The notes beneath the pieces are model-generated. The model ran no database searches and was not told the DNA's origin. It worked only from the letters and a program-made list of their open reading frames with translations. This document shows positions 35,502 through 45,444 of a stretch of DNA of 64,000 bases, piece after piece (the first letter of the stretch is position 1; each line of letters opens with the position of its first letter). The DNA is taken from contig JBAXOB010000005.1 of the NCBI GenBank assembly GCA_037133475.1, forward strand, positions 1-64,000, in the 5' to 3' direction. Both the position numbers and the translations under genes were made by a program. This DNA comes from CAIVAT01 sp037133475 (GTDB lineage Bacteria; Bacteroidota; Bacteroidia; Bacteroidales; FEN-979).

Positions 35502-37316
35502 CTATTTACAGTAATTGCCAAGCAGGTCGCGGGCTTCTGAATTACCCAGTTCAGCTGCGGCCCGCCAGTCGGCACATGCTGCCGCTTTGTCAGTACCATT
35601 GTACCGTACCTTTCCCCTGTTTAACAGAGCCATGCCGTTTTTCGGATCGAGGCGGATGGCGGTGGTAAAATCGGTGTCGGCTGCTGCAAGGTTCTTCTGG
35701 GAATAATATGCCGAAGCCCGCGCAGTATAGGCGGGGACATACTGGGGCATAATCCGGATAGCCCTCGTATACTCCAGCACGGCATCGTCGTATTGCTTTA
35801 ACCCCGTTTCTGAATTGGCTTTGTTAAAATGGGCCTGGAAAAGGTCCGGTTCAAACTTTATTGCCAAATCATATTGTTCAATGGCACCCGCATTATCATT
35901 CTGAGCGGCCAGGGAGACCCCTTTGTTTACATACGCCTTGGAATAATCGGGTTTGATTGAAATGGCTTTTTCGTAATCGGCGACAGCTCCCTGATAATCT
36001 TTAAAATCGGCCCTGATAAGTCCTCGGTTGCTGAGTGCCATGGCCGAGGCGGGGTTCGATTTTATGGTGTAATCATAAAACACCATCGGATTTTCATAAT
36101 TCCCGGCATAGATAAAAGAGTAGGTGCCCAGCACCAGGGACATCAGCAAGGCGGATGCCAGGGAGAGGTTTTGTATTTTCCCCGCAGGAAGGCTGTTAAA
36201 CAGGAAGACCACGACGATGATAATCCCCGCCATGGGCAGGTAGGCACGATGTTCAAGATACTCGTATGCAGCGCCCCCCAGCAGGTGGCTGTACATCACC
36301 CCGGGCGTGGCAAACAAGAGGAACCAGCTGATGCCGAAAAGCTGCATTTTATTGACCCCGCGGGAAAAACGGAAGGCGAGAAACGCCAGGATGGCAAACA
36401 GGGTTAAGCCCAGCAGGGTATTCGTCACGGTAAAGCCCGACATGGGCGAGAGATACAGCGGGATGAGAAATTTTGCCATGTATTCCGGGAGGGTCCTGAT
36501 ATTGTGGAAAAAGGGGCCAATCCCGAATTCCGCGGCAGATGTGGGTATTTTCACAACCTGCGCACGCAGGAAAAAATAGGCGGCATAAATCAGCAAAAAG
36601 CCAACGATCAGCATGACCAGGGCCGGAATGGGAAGCTTTCCCTTTTTTCCGGCGAGGAAATACCAAATGGCCATCAGCAGGGGGATCAGGACGGCTGTCT
36701 CTTTTGAAAACATGGCCGCCAGAAAGGCCAGTAAGGTAAAGGCTCCATATTTATAACGGCCCGTGTTAACCATACTGATAAAAAACGACACCGAAAGAAT
36801 CCCGGTAAGGCCTATTAATAGGTCGCCGCGCGACGGGGCCCAGGCGATCGCGTGCACGAACAGCGGAGTGGTGAGGTACAGCAGTGTAAAGACAAATGAG
36901 GATTTCCTGCTGTTACCGAGCAATGTAAGCAACCAGAACAGCGCCGAGCAGGTAGCGGCGTGCAGCAGCATGTTCGTCAGGTAAAAAATGGAACCCCTGT
37001 CATGAAAGAAATGTGCATCGATCATGAAGGTAACTGTTTGCAGAGGCCGGTAAAATCCAACACCCATGAAACTCAGAAACGCATCCCTTGTGAAGGCCAT
37101 TTTGAGGTTGGCAAAATCTTTCAGGATTCCCAAATTCCCGCTGATCAGCAGATCTTCGTCAAATTTGCCGATATAAAAGCCCAGCACCTGCCCGTAGATA
37201 ACGAAGGCGGCTACAAAAAAAAGAAAATAAACATATGGTGCGCCTGTTATCCGGTTCCACCATACAGGTTCGGTTTTCTTAACTGTTTTGTTTTTTTTTG
37301 TCTGGGATTTTGCCAT
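35502..37316 (-). CDS. TMTC-like GT-C/TPR membrane protein, paralog 4 (diverged LEHRAYLP subgroup)
   Basis: 604 residues with five TPRs (about 425-600). The landmarks are altered: loop 1 reads KFDEDLL (51-57) where others have NWDD, FYRPL (88-92) replaces NYHPL, TPLFVHAIAWAPSRGDLL (150-167) replaces the HPMHVESVAW motif, and YLEHRAYLPMAG replaces ADRYxYxxxxG. The last feature is shared only with paralog 12 at the other end of the array. These may be enzymes with another donor or acceptor. It is the last gene of the minus-strand array. Confidence 0.8.
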   Translation of the reverse strand: MAKSQTKKNKTVKKTEPVWWNRITGAPYVYFLFFVAAFVIYGQVLGFYIGKFDEDLLISGNLGILKDFANLKMAFTRDAFLSFMGVGFYRPLQTVTFMIDAHFFHDRGSIFYLTNMLLHAATCSALFWLLTLLGNSRKSSFVFTLLYLTTPLFVHAIAWAPSRGDLLIGLTGILSVSFFISMVNTGRYKYGAFTLLAFLAAMFSKETAVLIPLLMAIWYFLAGKKGKLPIPALVMLIVGFLLIYAAYFFLRAQVVKIPTSAAEFGIGPFFHNIRTLPEYMAKFLIPLYLSPMSGFTVTNTLLGLTLFAILAFLAFRFSRGVNKMQLFGISWFLLFATPGVMYSHLLGGAAYEYLEHRAYLPMAGIIIVVVFLFNSLPAGKIQNLSLASALLMSLVLGTYSFIYAGNYENPMVFYDYTIKSNPASAMALSNRGLIRADFKDYQGAVADYEKAISIKPDYSKAYVNKGVSLAAQNDNAGAIEQYDLAIKFEPDLFQAHFNKANSETGLKQYDDAVLEYTRAIRIMPQYVPAYTARASAYYSQKNLAAADTDFTTAIRLDPKNGMALLNRGKVRYNGTDKAAACADWRAAAELGNSEARDLLGNYCK

Positions 37317-37341
37317 TACCGTTTTGGTTTATTGATCATGT

Positions 37342-39117
37342 TCATTTTTTCTGGTGCGCCAGGTGTGCAAATTCATCCGATCGCGTGATATCGCCTATGG
37401 CCCTGTAGGAAATAGAGAGATTCTGCATAAGGCTGGTATCCTCGGGAAGTTGCTTGTAGGCCGCGAGAAAGCACTCCAGTGATTTCTGGTAATCGGCTTT
37501 CATGGCATAGGCAACGCCCAGGTTTTTGAGCAACCAGGGGTCGCCGGGGTTCATCTGGTTTGCTTTATTGAGATAGGCCAGGGATGAATCTATCAGGTGA
37601 TAATATTGTCCGTAAATCTGCCCGATTCTTTCCAGGGCATCATGTTCCTTTGGATCCGACAAGGCAATTGCCTGATATTCCTTAAAGGCCTCCTGGTAGT
37701 CGCCACTTTCGAGACGGAGTTGAGCGCATTTGGTCCTGATGATATTCATGCGGGCATCGGAACACTGGTCCAGGGCATCGGTCCACAAGGCAAAATCATC
37801 ATGCCATACGGAGGAGCGATGATGGGTCTGTATGGCTGAAAAAACCAGTAAAACCGCCATGAACCCGGCTAGAACAATGCCTGGTATCCTAAACTTAGGT
37901 TGCTTCTGCCCGACAAGAAATGCGCCCCAGCTTCCGATGATAAAACATATCCCGATATAGGGAATATAGGCATACCGGTCGGCAATGATCGCCTGCCCTA
38001 CTGAAATAAACTGCAGTACAAGTACCAATGTCAGAATGAAAAACCAGGTTCCGAAGCCAATTACCTTTAACATCCTGTTTTTCATGAAAAGGGCCACTGC
38101 GGAAACCGCCAGGATAAGGATAACCACCACAGGGGCAAGCCTGAATGACAAAGGTAAAAAGCCCTGTTCATCAATGAAAGGGTAGGGATAAAATGCGGAG
38201 AGGTTGACCGGAAGAAAAAAATTGGTCAGGTAGCTGAGAATACCATAGGAGGCATGCATGATACGCTGCATCAGGGTAAATATTCTCCAGGCGCCTATGG
38301 CTCCTTCCGCCTGGATTTTTATCGCCAGCAACCCAAAGAAAAGGGAGATAACAAAAAACGGTATCTTTTCAATAAGCGCGCGAAATGACCATTTCCGTTC
38401 CAACAGCAAATCCATCAGTACCATCACCAGGGGAAACACCACGGCCATGGCTTTTGATAACACCGACAGGCAGAACAGGAGAAAGGCAAAGACCAGGAAT
38501 TTTATCCTCTTTTTCTTAAGATAATGATAGTACAGGATCATCCCCGAGATGAAAAAGAGTCCGTAGAGAACATCCTTGCGTTCTGAAATCCAGGCAACCG
38601 ATTCAACGTGCATCGGATGGATTCCGAATAACAGGCCGGCAAAAAACGCAGCCCATATTTTTCGATCTGTGAGCCGGAAGATCAGGAGATAAACAAGTAT
38701 CGAATTCAGGATATGGATGAAAATATTGGTCAGGTAGTATGACCGGGGATTCAATCCGGAGAACTGGTAATTAATTGCAAGTGAAAGTGTTGTAAGTGGA
38801 TGATAGTTCTTGGTGAGTTTTTGGAGATCCTTATGGAAACTGAATATCTCGGAAATATTTTTTGCTGTCGGTCCCTGTATCAGTTTGTTGTTGGTTACAT
38901 AGACCTGATCATCCCAGGTTTTAAGAAACTGGTTATCGGCAGCAGGTCGAAAACAAATAAAGGTTACCAGGGCAATAAGCAGGATAAACAACCCATGTTG
39001 CCACGCGGGGGTGGATGGAGGAGGAATCTCCTTCACGGAGGGATGATGCGTCGGTTTTTTGGGAACAACCTTCTGATTTAATGCCAGTTTCCCGGTCTTT
39101 TGCTTCTTGTTATTCAT
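37342..39117 (-). CDS. TMTC-like GT-C/TPR membrane glycosyltransferase, paralog 5
   Basis: 591 residues. A long basic/Pro-rich tail (1-40) leads into the membrane domain with TWDD (67-70), NYHP, HPMHVESVAWISERKDVL and ADRYAYIPYIG. The linker is SSVWHDDFALWTDAL instead of the common WENSETLW. The TPR part is short, about four degenerate units. It lies 25 bp before paralog 4 in transcription order. Confidence 0.85.
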   Translation of the reverse strand: MNNKKQKTGKLALNQKVVPKKPTHHPSVKEIPPPSTPAWQHGLFILLIALVTFICFRPAADNQFLKTWDDQVYVTNNKLIQGPTAKNISEIFSFHKDLQKLTKNYHPLTTLSLAINYQFSGLNPRSYYLTNIFIHILNSILVYLLIFRLTDRKIWAAFFAGLLFGIHPMHVESVAWISERKDVLYGLFFISGMILYYHYLKKKRIKFLVFAFLLFCLSVLSKAMAVVFPLVMVLMDLLLERKWSFRALIEKIPFFVISLFFGLLAIKIQAEGAIGAWRIFTLMQRIMHASYGILSYLTNFFLPVNLSAFYPYPFIDEQGFLPLSFRLAPVVVILILAVSAVALFMKNRMLKVIGFGTWFFILTLVLVLQFISVGQAIIADRYAYIPYIGICFIIGSWGAFLVGQKQPKFRIPGIVLAGFMAVLLVFSAIQTHHRSSVWHDDFALWTDALDQCSDARMNIIRTKCAQLRLESGDYQEAFKEYQAIALSDPKEHDALERIGQIYGQYYHLIDSSLAYLNKANQMNPGDPWLLKNLGVAYAMKADYQKSLECFLAAYKQLPEDTSLMQNLSISYRAIGDITRSDEFAHLAHQKK

Positions 39118-39163
39118 ACCTGCGATTCATAACAGCGCCCAGGCTCCCATGGGTTTAAAAGGG

Positions 39164-41158
39164 TCAACCACCCTTCGCTTTCAGTGTTTCAAGAAATGTG
39201 GGATCGACCTGGTATCCGCTCGATTTTGCTTTCAGTGCATACTGGTAAGCATTCCTGAAATCGGCCAGGTCGTTATATGTGACAGAAAGATAAAACAATC
39301 CATTACTGTTTCCCGGGTTTATTGCAACGCATTGCAGGAAGTCAGCAAGCGCCTCCCTGTACCTTTTCAACTGGTGATACGCAATACCACGTTTAATAAA
39401 GTAATTATCGTTTCGGGGGGAATATTGAATCAGATTTGAATAGTCGCGGATAGATTCATCAAAACGCCCCATTTCCAGAAAGGTGTAAGCCCTGTTGGCA
39501 TAAACAATCGTAAAGTCAGGTTTTAATGCAAGCGCTTTGCCATAATCGGTAAGGGCGCGGTCGGGCTGTTTGGCCCGGGCATAGGTTATCCCACGGTTCA
39601 GCCATGTTTTAGGGTCGACACTGTCAAGTTTGATCGACCGAGAGTAGGCATCGAGCGCCTTGTCAAATTCGCCCCGCAGGCCATAGGCATTCCCCAGGTT
39701 GCTATAGACCTGCGCATCATTTTGCTTAAGTTGCAGGAATGTCATAAAATCCTGGATAGACTTATCGGTCATGTTCAGGCTGCCATAATAGTTTCCGCGG
39801 TTTTTATAGGCCACCTCGGCCGTGGGATAGGTGGCAATTACCTGCGTCCACAAGGTTTCTGAATTTTTCCAAACCCTGGTTTGTTCCCGGGATGTTTTCC
39901 CCAGGAACAGGCAGTATAAAATGAACAGGGAGGCAAACATCCATCTTGCGGCATGCAAAACCTGTTTTTTACTTAGAAACAACTGGTCGAGGTACCACCC
40001 CGCAATGAAAAACAGGCCGGTTGCGCTCAGGTATGAATACCGGTCGGCCATGATCGCACTGCCAACCGGGATGAACTGCAAAACCAACACGACGGAGAAA
40101 AAGAAAAAGAGGTATCCGAAACTGATTACCCTGGTAAAACGGGCTGAATAGATGACCAGCATCAGGATGGCTATTGCTGCAAGCGCAGGTATGTAAAATC
40201 CCCAGGTCAGGTGCAGCGACATATTAACCAGCGGGAATGGATAAAAAGCAGACAGGTCAACCGGGAACAGCAGGTGGTACTGGTACATTGAAAACCCGTA
40301 GGCGGCAAAAATACACCGCTGGAAGATCGTAAACGCCTGCAAACCGGCTACCGATGTGTGAGCCTGGACCATCCAGGTAATCACCCCAAAAATCACCGAC
40401 AAAATGAAAAACGGGATCTTTTCCAACAAAACCCTTGCCGTGAATCTCCTTCCGGCAAAGTAGTCGATCGCCAGCAGTATCAATGGAAAAACAACTGCCG
40501 CCGGCTTGGAAAGCAGGGATAGCAGGAACAACAGCAGGGTCAGAAGCAGCTTAAACCACCCGGGTTTTTCCAGGTATTTCAGGTAGACAATCAAGGCAAG
40601 GAGGAAGAAAAAGGTATAAAGAACATCTTTTCGTTCAGCAATCCAGGCTACGGATTCAACATGCATGGGATGAATGGCAAACAGCATTGAGGTCGCCGTG
40701 GCCACGATGATCCTTTTCCCTGATAAAAGGTAAATGAAGATAAAGACCAGCAAAACGTTCATCACATGCAGGAGGAGGCTGGTTGTATGAAAGGCAATTG
40801 CGTCGGGCTCATCGCCATCCCTGACCAGCTTCTTGTCCCTGACCGTCAGATAATAATCGAGGCTGAGCGACAGCATCGTAAGGGGATGGTAGTTGGAGGC
40901 GGAGGCATGTTTGAAAAAATAAACTGCGGTCTGTGTATTAAGCTGTTTTACATTGGTATTTTCAAGCACATAATCAGGGTCATCCCAGTTGGTAAAATGA
41001 TTGTTTAACGAAGGTTTGTAAAGTGACCATGTCAGAAGCATCAGCAACAGCACAACGGCTGCCGGAAGCCACCTGCTGAGATCAAACTTTTTTTTAACCT
41101 CTTTTTTAGGATGTTTTGATTGGCCGGATTTATATTTTCCAGGCTTGCCTTTTTCCAT
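39164..41158 (-). CDS. TMTC-like GT-C/TPR membrane glycosyltransferase, paralog 6
   Basis: 664 residues. Motifs: NWDD (57-60), NYHPLTMLSLSLDYYL, HPMHVESVAWIAERKDVL, ADRYSYLSATG, and linker WKNSETLW, then six TPRs. After the NYHP loop it has an extra charged stretch (RDKKLVRDGDEPDAIAFH) present in equivalent form only in paralogs 7 and 8, which marks the three as one subgroup. The C-terminal TPRs (ALADFLQCVAINPGN, YQYALKAKSSGY) are also nearly shared with those two. Confidence 0.86.
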   Translation of the reverse strand: MEKGKPGKYKSGQSKHPKKEVKKKFDLSRWLPAAVVLLLMLLTWSLYKPSLNNHFTNWDDPDYVLENTNVKQLNTQTAVYFFKHASASNYHPLTMLSLSLDYYLTVRDKKLVRDGDEPDAIAFHTTSLLLHVMNVLLVFIFIYLLSGKRIIVATATSMLFAIHPMHVESVAWIAERKDVLYTFFFLLALIVYLKYLEKPGWFKLLLTLLLFLLSLLSKPAAVVFPLILLAIDYFAGRRFTARVLLEKIPFFILSVIFGVITWMVQAHTSVAGLQAFTIFQRCIFAAYGFSMYQYHLLFPVDLSAFYPFPLVNMSLHLTWGFYIPALAAIAILMLVIYSARFTRVISFGYLFFFFSVVLVLQFIPVGSAIMADRYSYLSATGLFFIAGWYLDQLFLSKKQVLHAARWMFASLFILYCLFLGKTSREQTRVWKNSETLWTQVIATYPTAEVAYKNRGNYYGSLNMTDKSIQDFMTFLQLKQNDAQVYSNLGNAYGLRGEFDKALDAYSRSIKLDSVDPKTWLNRGITYARAKQPDRALTDYGKALALKPDFTIVYANRAYTFLEMGRFDESIRDYSNLIQYSPRNDNYFIKRGIAYHQLKRYREALADFLQCVAINPGNSNGLFYLSVTYNDLADFRNAYQYALKAKSSGYQVDPTFLETLKAKGG

Positions 41159-41178
41159 AGTTCAAAAACAAATTTTTA

Positions 41179-41186
41179 CAAATGTA
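41179..41186 (-). promoter_or_regulatory. Candidate -7 box upstream of paralog 6
   Basis: On the minus strand the bases read TACATTTG, matching TAnnTTTG, 20 nt before the paralog 6 start. No clear upstream TTG is seen, so it could be chance; if real, the array has internal promoters. Confidence 0.3.
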
Positions 41187-41261
41187 TCATATACCTTCGA
41201 ATGGTTGATAAGGTCGGGTTGATAATTGATTCAAACCCCTGAGCATGGCGCTGAATTCGGT

Positions 41262-43253
41262 TTATGACCCCTTTTTCTTCATTGTTTCCAGCAGGGTTGC
41301 GTCGACAGGGTAGCCCAGCGATTGTGCTTTCAGGATATACTGGTATGCTTTGCGGTAATCCTTCAACTCGTTGAAGGTGGCCGACAGGTTGTAATAAGCC
41401 TGTCCGCTTTCGGGAGTGAGGGCAATACATTGTTCAAAATCGGCTTTTGCTTCAGGAAACTGTTTTAACATCATATGGCAATAGCCACGGTCCATAAAAG
41501 CATTCACATTCCGCGGGTTTTCCCTGACCACATGGGAATAGTCGTCAATGGCTTCCTGGTAGCGCCGCATCTCCTTATACATAACCGACCGGCTGATATA
41601 AAGCTCCATCGTCCCGGGTTTGAGGGTAAGCGCCTTGTTAAAATCCTTCATCGCAGCATCATAATGTTTTTCAATGGAATAAATTACGGCCCTGTTCAGC
41701 CAGGTTTTCGGATCAAGGCTATCCACTGCAATTGATTTCGTATAGGCACCGATTGCCTTTTCATTCTCCCCGTGCAACCGGTAGGCATTCCCCAGGTTGT
41801 TGTATATCCCTGCATCATCCTGCCGGATCCTGACATAGCTCTCATAGTCCTTTATCGCCATTTCAAAATTGTTCTGGCTGCTGTAATAATTTCCCCTGTG
41901 TTTGTACCCGACATAGGTTTCGGGATACTTGGCGATTACATCATTCCACAATGTTTCAGAATTTTGCCAGACTACGGTTTGTTCACGGGTCATCTTGCCC
42001 AGGAAGATGAAATATACCAGGCAAACCGCGGTTATGGCCCATCGCGCCGATTGCATTATTTTACCTTTACTGATATATGCCTGATCGAGATACCATGCGA
42101 TGATAAAAAACAGGCCGATGGCGCTCAGATAGGAGTAGCGGTCGGCCCTGATGGCATTTCCTACCGGGACAAACTGGATAACCAGCACCATCGAGGCAAG
42201 GTAAAACAAGAATCCGAAGCTGACAACCCTGGTAAACCGTGATGAATACCACACCAATGCTGCAATAGCACAAACGATCACGGGGGAAAAGTAAAAATAT
42301 GCCGGCAGGTGCCCGGCCGGGTCGAGCGACGGATAGGGATAAAAGGCCGATATTGATGATGGCAGAAGCAGTTTGAAGGGATACATGATCAATCCGTAGG
42401 AGGTGAACATAATCCTGTGAGCAGCCGGGAAGACCTTAAGGCCAGCTTCGGCAAGGGATCCCTGGATGCCCAGGGTCACCAGTCCGAATAGGCCGGAGAG
42501 GATGAAAAACGGGATTTTCTCAATGAGAAGCCTGTAGGTGAATTTTCTAGCGGAGAAATAGTCGATCACCAGCAATACCAAAGGGAAAACGACGGCCGCA
42601 GGTTTCGAAAAAAGCGAAAGGGTAAACAGCAATCCTGTAGGCAGTAAAAACATCCATTGCTGTTTTTCGAGATATTTCAGGTAGAGAATTAACCCTGCGA
42701 GAAAGAAAAAGGAGTACAGGACATCTTTTCGTTCGGCAATCCATGCCACCGATTCAACATGCATGGGGTGGATGGCGAACAGCAAGGCAGTAACGGATGC
42801 AACGATCAGCCTTTGCCGGGTCAAACGGTAAATAAAGAAAAAAACCAGCAGTACATTGACCAGGTGCAGAACCAGGTTTGTGGCATGGAATTGGGCGGCA
42901 TCGGGTTCATCCGCCGCGTTAACCTGGGAGGGGACTTTCCTGGCAAGGTGGTAATCGAGGCTGAGTGAAAGCATGGTCAGCGGGTGATAATTGTCGGCCG
43001 AAGCATGGGAGAAGAAATAGGTGAAGTTTTGGCTTATCGGCAGTTTTACATTCTTATTTTCAAGAACATACGTAGGGTCGTCCCAATTGGTAAATTTATT
43101 ATCCAGCGCCGGGAGGTATATATATAATGTTAACACTAAAAGGATCACACCGGATATCCATGGCAGCGACGGGTGAAACTTCCAGGCCTGTTGGATGACG
43201 TTTCTGTCTGGTTTGCTTTTGCCTGCCCTATTTTTGGAATGAACACTTTTCAT
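41262..43253 (-). CDS. TMTC-like GT-C/TPR membrane glycosyltransferase, paralog 7
   Basis: About 663 residues from the ATG at 43253, chosen over the ATG at 43265 because it gives the MK-type basic start seen in the sister copies. Motifs: NWDDPTYV, NYHPLTMLSLSLDYHLA, HPMHVESVAWIAERKDVL, ADRYSYLSAIG, linker WQNSETLW, six TPRs. The subgroup insert reads KVPSQVNAADEPDAAQFH. By eye this is the closest relative of paralog 6, with similarity running into the TPRs. It is one of only two copies with a non-acidic residue before ADRY (NAIRADRY here). Confidence 0.85.
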   Translation of the reverse strand: MKSVHSKNRAGKSKPDRNVIQQAWKFHPSLPWISGVILLVLTLYIYLPALDNKFTNWDDPTYVLENKNVKLPISQNFTYFFSHASADNYHPLTMLSLSLDYHLARKVPSQVNAADEPDAAQFHATNLVLHLVNVLLVFFFIYRLTRQRLIVASVTALLFAIHPMHVESVAWIAERKDVLYSFFFLAGLILYLKYLEKQQWMFLLPTGLLFTLSLFSKPAAVVFPLVLLVIDYFSARKFTYRLLIEKIPFFILSGLFGLVTLGIQGSLAEAGLKVFPAAHRIMFTSYGLIMYPFKLLLPSSISAFYPYPSLDPAGHLPAYFYFSPVIVCAIAALVWYSSRFTRVVSFGFLFYLASMVLVIQFVPVGNAIRADRYSYLSAIGLFFIIAWYLDQAYISKGKIMQSARWAITAVCLVYFIFLGKMTREQTVVWQNSETLWNDVIAKYPETYVGYKHRGNYYSSQNNFEMAIKDYESYVRIRQDDAGIYNNLGNAYRLHGENEKAIGAYTKSIAVDSLDPKTWLNRAVIYSIEKHYDAAMKDFNKALTLKPGTMELYISRSVMYKEMRRYQEAIDDYSHVVRENPRNVNAFMDRGYCHMMLKQFPEAKADFEQCIALTPESGQAYYNLSATFNELKDYRKAYQYILKAQSLGYPVDATLLETMKKKGS

Positions 43254-43356
43254 TGTACGGCACACCTAATTTGGAAATAATTTATTACGTCGGATATTCA
43301 ATAAAATCTTGCTGTTTCATCAGCAGGCAGCATATTCGCAGCCAATTCAATTCACT

Positions 43357-45351
43357 TTACCCGGCCTTTAGCCTGAGCGATTCAAGATAACCCTTGTCAA
43401 CAGGGTAATTCAATGAGGCTGCCTTAAGTGCAAACTTATAGGCTTCCTGGTGGTCATTGAGTTTATTGTATGCCGCCGACAGGTTATAAAATGCATTTCC
43501 ATCTGCAGGATTCAGGGAGACACATTGTTCAAAATCAGCCAAAGCTTCACTGAATTCTTTCAATTGAAAATGGCAAACGCCTCTTTGAAGGAACAGGCTC
43601 TCGTTTTGTGGCGTATATTGTACGGCCCTGGTAAGATCAGCGATTGCCTCCCCGTAACGACCCAACGAACGCAACACCGCCCCCCTGTCGCTGAAGACCT
43701 GTATCAGCCCCGGGTTTAATCTCAGGGCCATGTTGTAATCACTCAGCGCCGGCATAAACAATTGTGCACGTGAATAGGTCAAAGCCCGGTTCAGGTAGGT
43801 TTTTGGTTTCAGGCTGTCAATGGCAATGGATTTCGAATAGGCATCCAGCGCCTTTTCAGTGTTGCCCCGGGCGCCGTAAATATTGCCAAGATTGGTATAG
43901 ACCTCCGCATCATCCTGCTTTATCCGGATACAGGCCACAAAATCATTCAGGGCGCCATCGTTATTGTTGATTGTAGCGTAGAAGCAACCCCTGTTTTTAT
44001 AGGCAAAGGCCGACTCGGGGTACAAAGAGATCACCCTGGACCATAAGGTGCCGGAATCCTGCCATACCATTGATTGCCTCATGGTAACAGTCGCCAGGAA
44101 TATGGAATAAATGATGAACAACCCTGCCAGGGAGACGCGGAAAAGCCGGTTTAACCTTGTTTTACCGGTAAGGGCCCTGTCAAGATACCAGGCCGGGATA
44201 AAAAACAGCCCGATGGCACTCACATAGGCATACCGGTCGGCCATCACGGCAGATCCTACCGTCAGAAATTGCAGCACCAGCAAAATGGAAAAGAGATAAA
44301 AGAGGTACCCGAAACTTACTATTTTCGTGTGGCGGGATGAGATATAAATTCCGGCAATCATGATAAGTGCAACCGGCAATGTCAGGTAAAAAATGACAGG
44401 CAGCGTCCCTGACGGGTTAACCAATGGAAGTGGATAAAAGGGGGACAGACCGAGGGGTACCAGTATTTTGAACTGGTACATGACGAACCCGTAGCAGGCG
44501 AACAGGAACCGCTGAAACAGGTTGAAAACATGGATCCCCGCCACCCCTTTGTGCGATTGGATTAAAAAGGTGATTGCACCAAAAAGGAAGGCGAGTATGA
44601 AAAACGGGATTTTTTCGAAGATCAGCCTTTTCGTCAATTTTCGTTCTTTAAAATAATCGACCGCGAGCAAAACGAGCGGGAATACCACGGCCGCCGGTTT
44701 TGAGAAAAGGGATGCCAGAAACAGCAGTCCGGCCAACAGCAACGTCAAAAATCGCTGATTTTCAATATATTTCAGATATGCAATCAGCGCACCCATGAAA
44801 AACAGGGTGTACAGAACATCCTTTCTTTCTGCAATCCAGGCAATGGATTCGACATGAATGGGATGGATTGCAAACAACAGAGCGGTTACCGAGGCAATCA
44901 CCAGCCGTTTACCGGTCAACAGGTAAATGAAGATAAAAACAAGGACGATGTTGAACAGATGAAGGACCAGGTTTGTTGTATGAAAGACACTCGAATCAAC
45001 AGTATCTGGGCTATTTCCGGCAGGATTGCTCCTGGTGGCCCGCTGGTAATCGAGACCCAGTGAAAGCATGGTCAGAGGATGGTAATTCCCGGCAGATTCA
45101 TGGGTAAACAGGTATTTTGCATTTTGTACGCTCAGTTGCTTGACGTAAGGATTATCCGTTACATAATCATCATCGTCCCAGTTGGTAAACCGGTTGCTGA
45201 GCGATGGCACGTAGAGTGCAAAGGTAACGATCAGCAAAAAGAAGACGATGACCCAGGGCTGCCAGGAATCTGTTTTCAATGGCTTGTTCTGAGGCGTTCT
45301 GGAATGCGCCGTTGAAGCCTGTTTTTGTTTTTTTCCGGGCGTTTGTTTCAT
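43357..45351 (-). CDS. TMTC-like GT-C/TPR membrane glycosyltransferase, paralog 8
   Basis: 664 residues. Motifs: NWDDDDYVTDN (57-67, four consecutive Asp), NYHPLTMLSLGLDYQRA, HPIHVESIAWIAERKDVL, ADRYAYVSAIG and linker WQDSGTLW (Glu of the common NSETLW replaced). Six TPRs follow. The subgroup insert is TRSNPAGNSPDTVDSSVFH. Relative to paralogs 6 and 7 it is the most diverged member of the triplet. Confidence 0.85.
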   Translation of the reverse strand: MKQTPGKKQKQASTAHSRTPQNKPLKTDSWQPWVIVFFLLIVTFALYVPSLSNRFTNWDDDDYVTDNPYVKQLSVQNAKYLFTHESAGNYHPLTMLSLGLDYQRATRSNPAGNSPDTVDSSVFHTTNLVLHLFNIVLVFIFIYLLTGKRLVIASVTALLFAIHPIHVESIAWIAERKDVLYTLFFMGALIAYLKYIENQRFLTLLLAGLLFLASLFSKPAAVVFPLVLLAVDYFKERKLTKRLIFEKIPFFILAFLFGAITFLIQSHKGVAGIHVFNLFQRFLFACYGFVMYQFKILVPLGLSPFYPLPLVNPSGTLPVIFYLTLPVALIMIAGIYISSRHTKIVSFGYLFYLFSILLVLQFLTVGSAVMADRYAYVSAIGLFFIPAWYLDRALTGKTRLNRLFRVSLAGLFIIYSIFLATVTMRQSMVWQDSGTLWSRVISLYPESAFAYKNRGCFYATINNNDGALNDFVACIRIKQDDAEVYTNLGNIYGARGNTEKALDAYSKSIAIDSLKPKTYLNRALTYSRAQLFMPALSDYNMALRLNPGLIQVFSDRGAVLRSLGRYGEAIADLTRAVQYTPQNESLFLQRGVCHFQLKEFSEALADFEQCVSLNPADGNAFYNLSAAYNKLNDHQEAYKFALKAASLNYPVDKGYLESLRLKAG

Positions 45352-45444
45352 GTGCTAATATTTATTTTTTTAGGGTCCCATGGAGTAGCCATAAATTATC
45401 CTTCCCGATTTGCATGAACGTTGTGCTTATGGCAATTTCATGGA

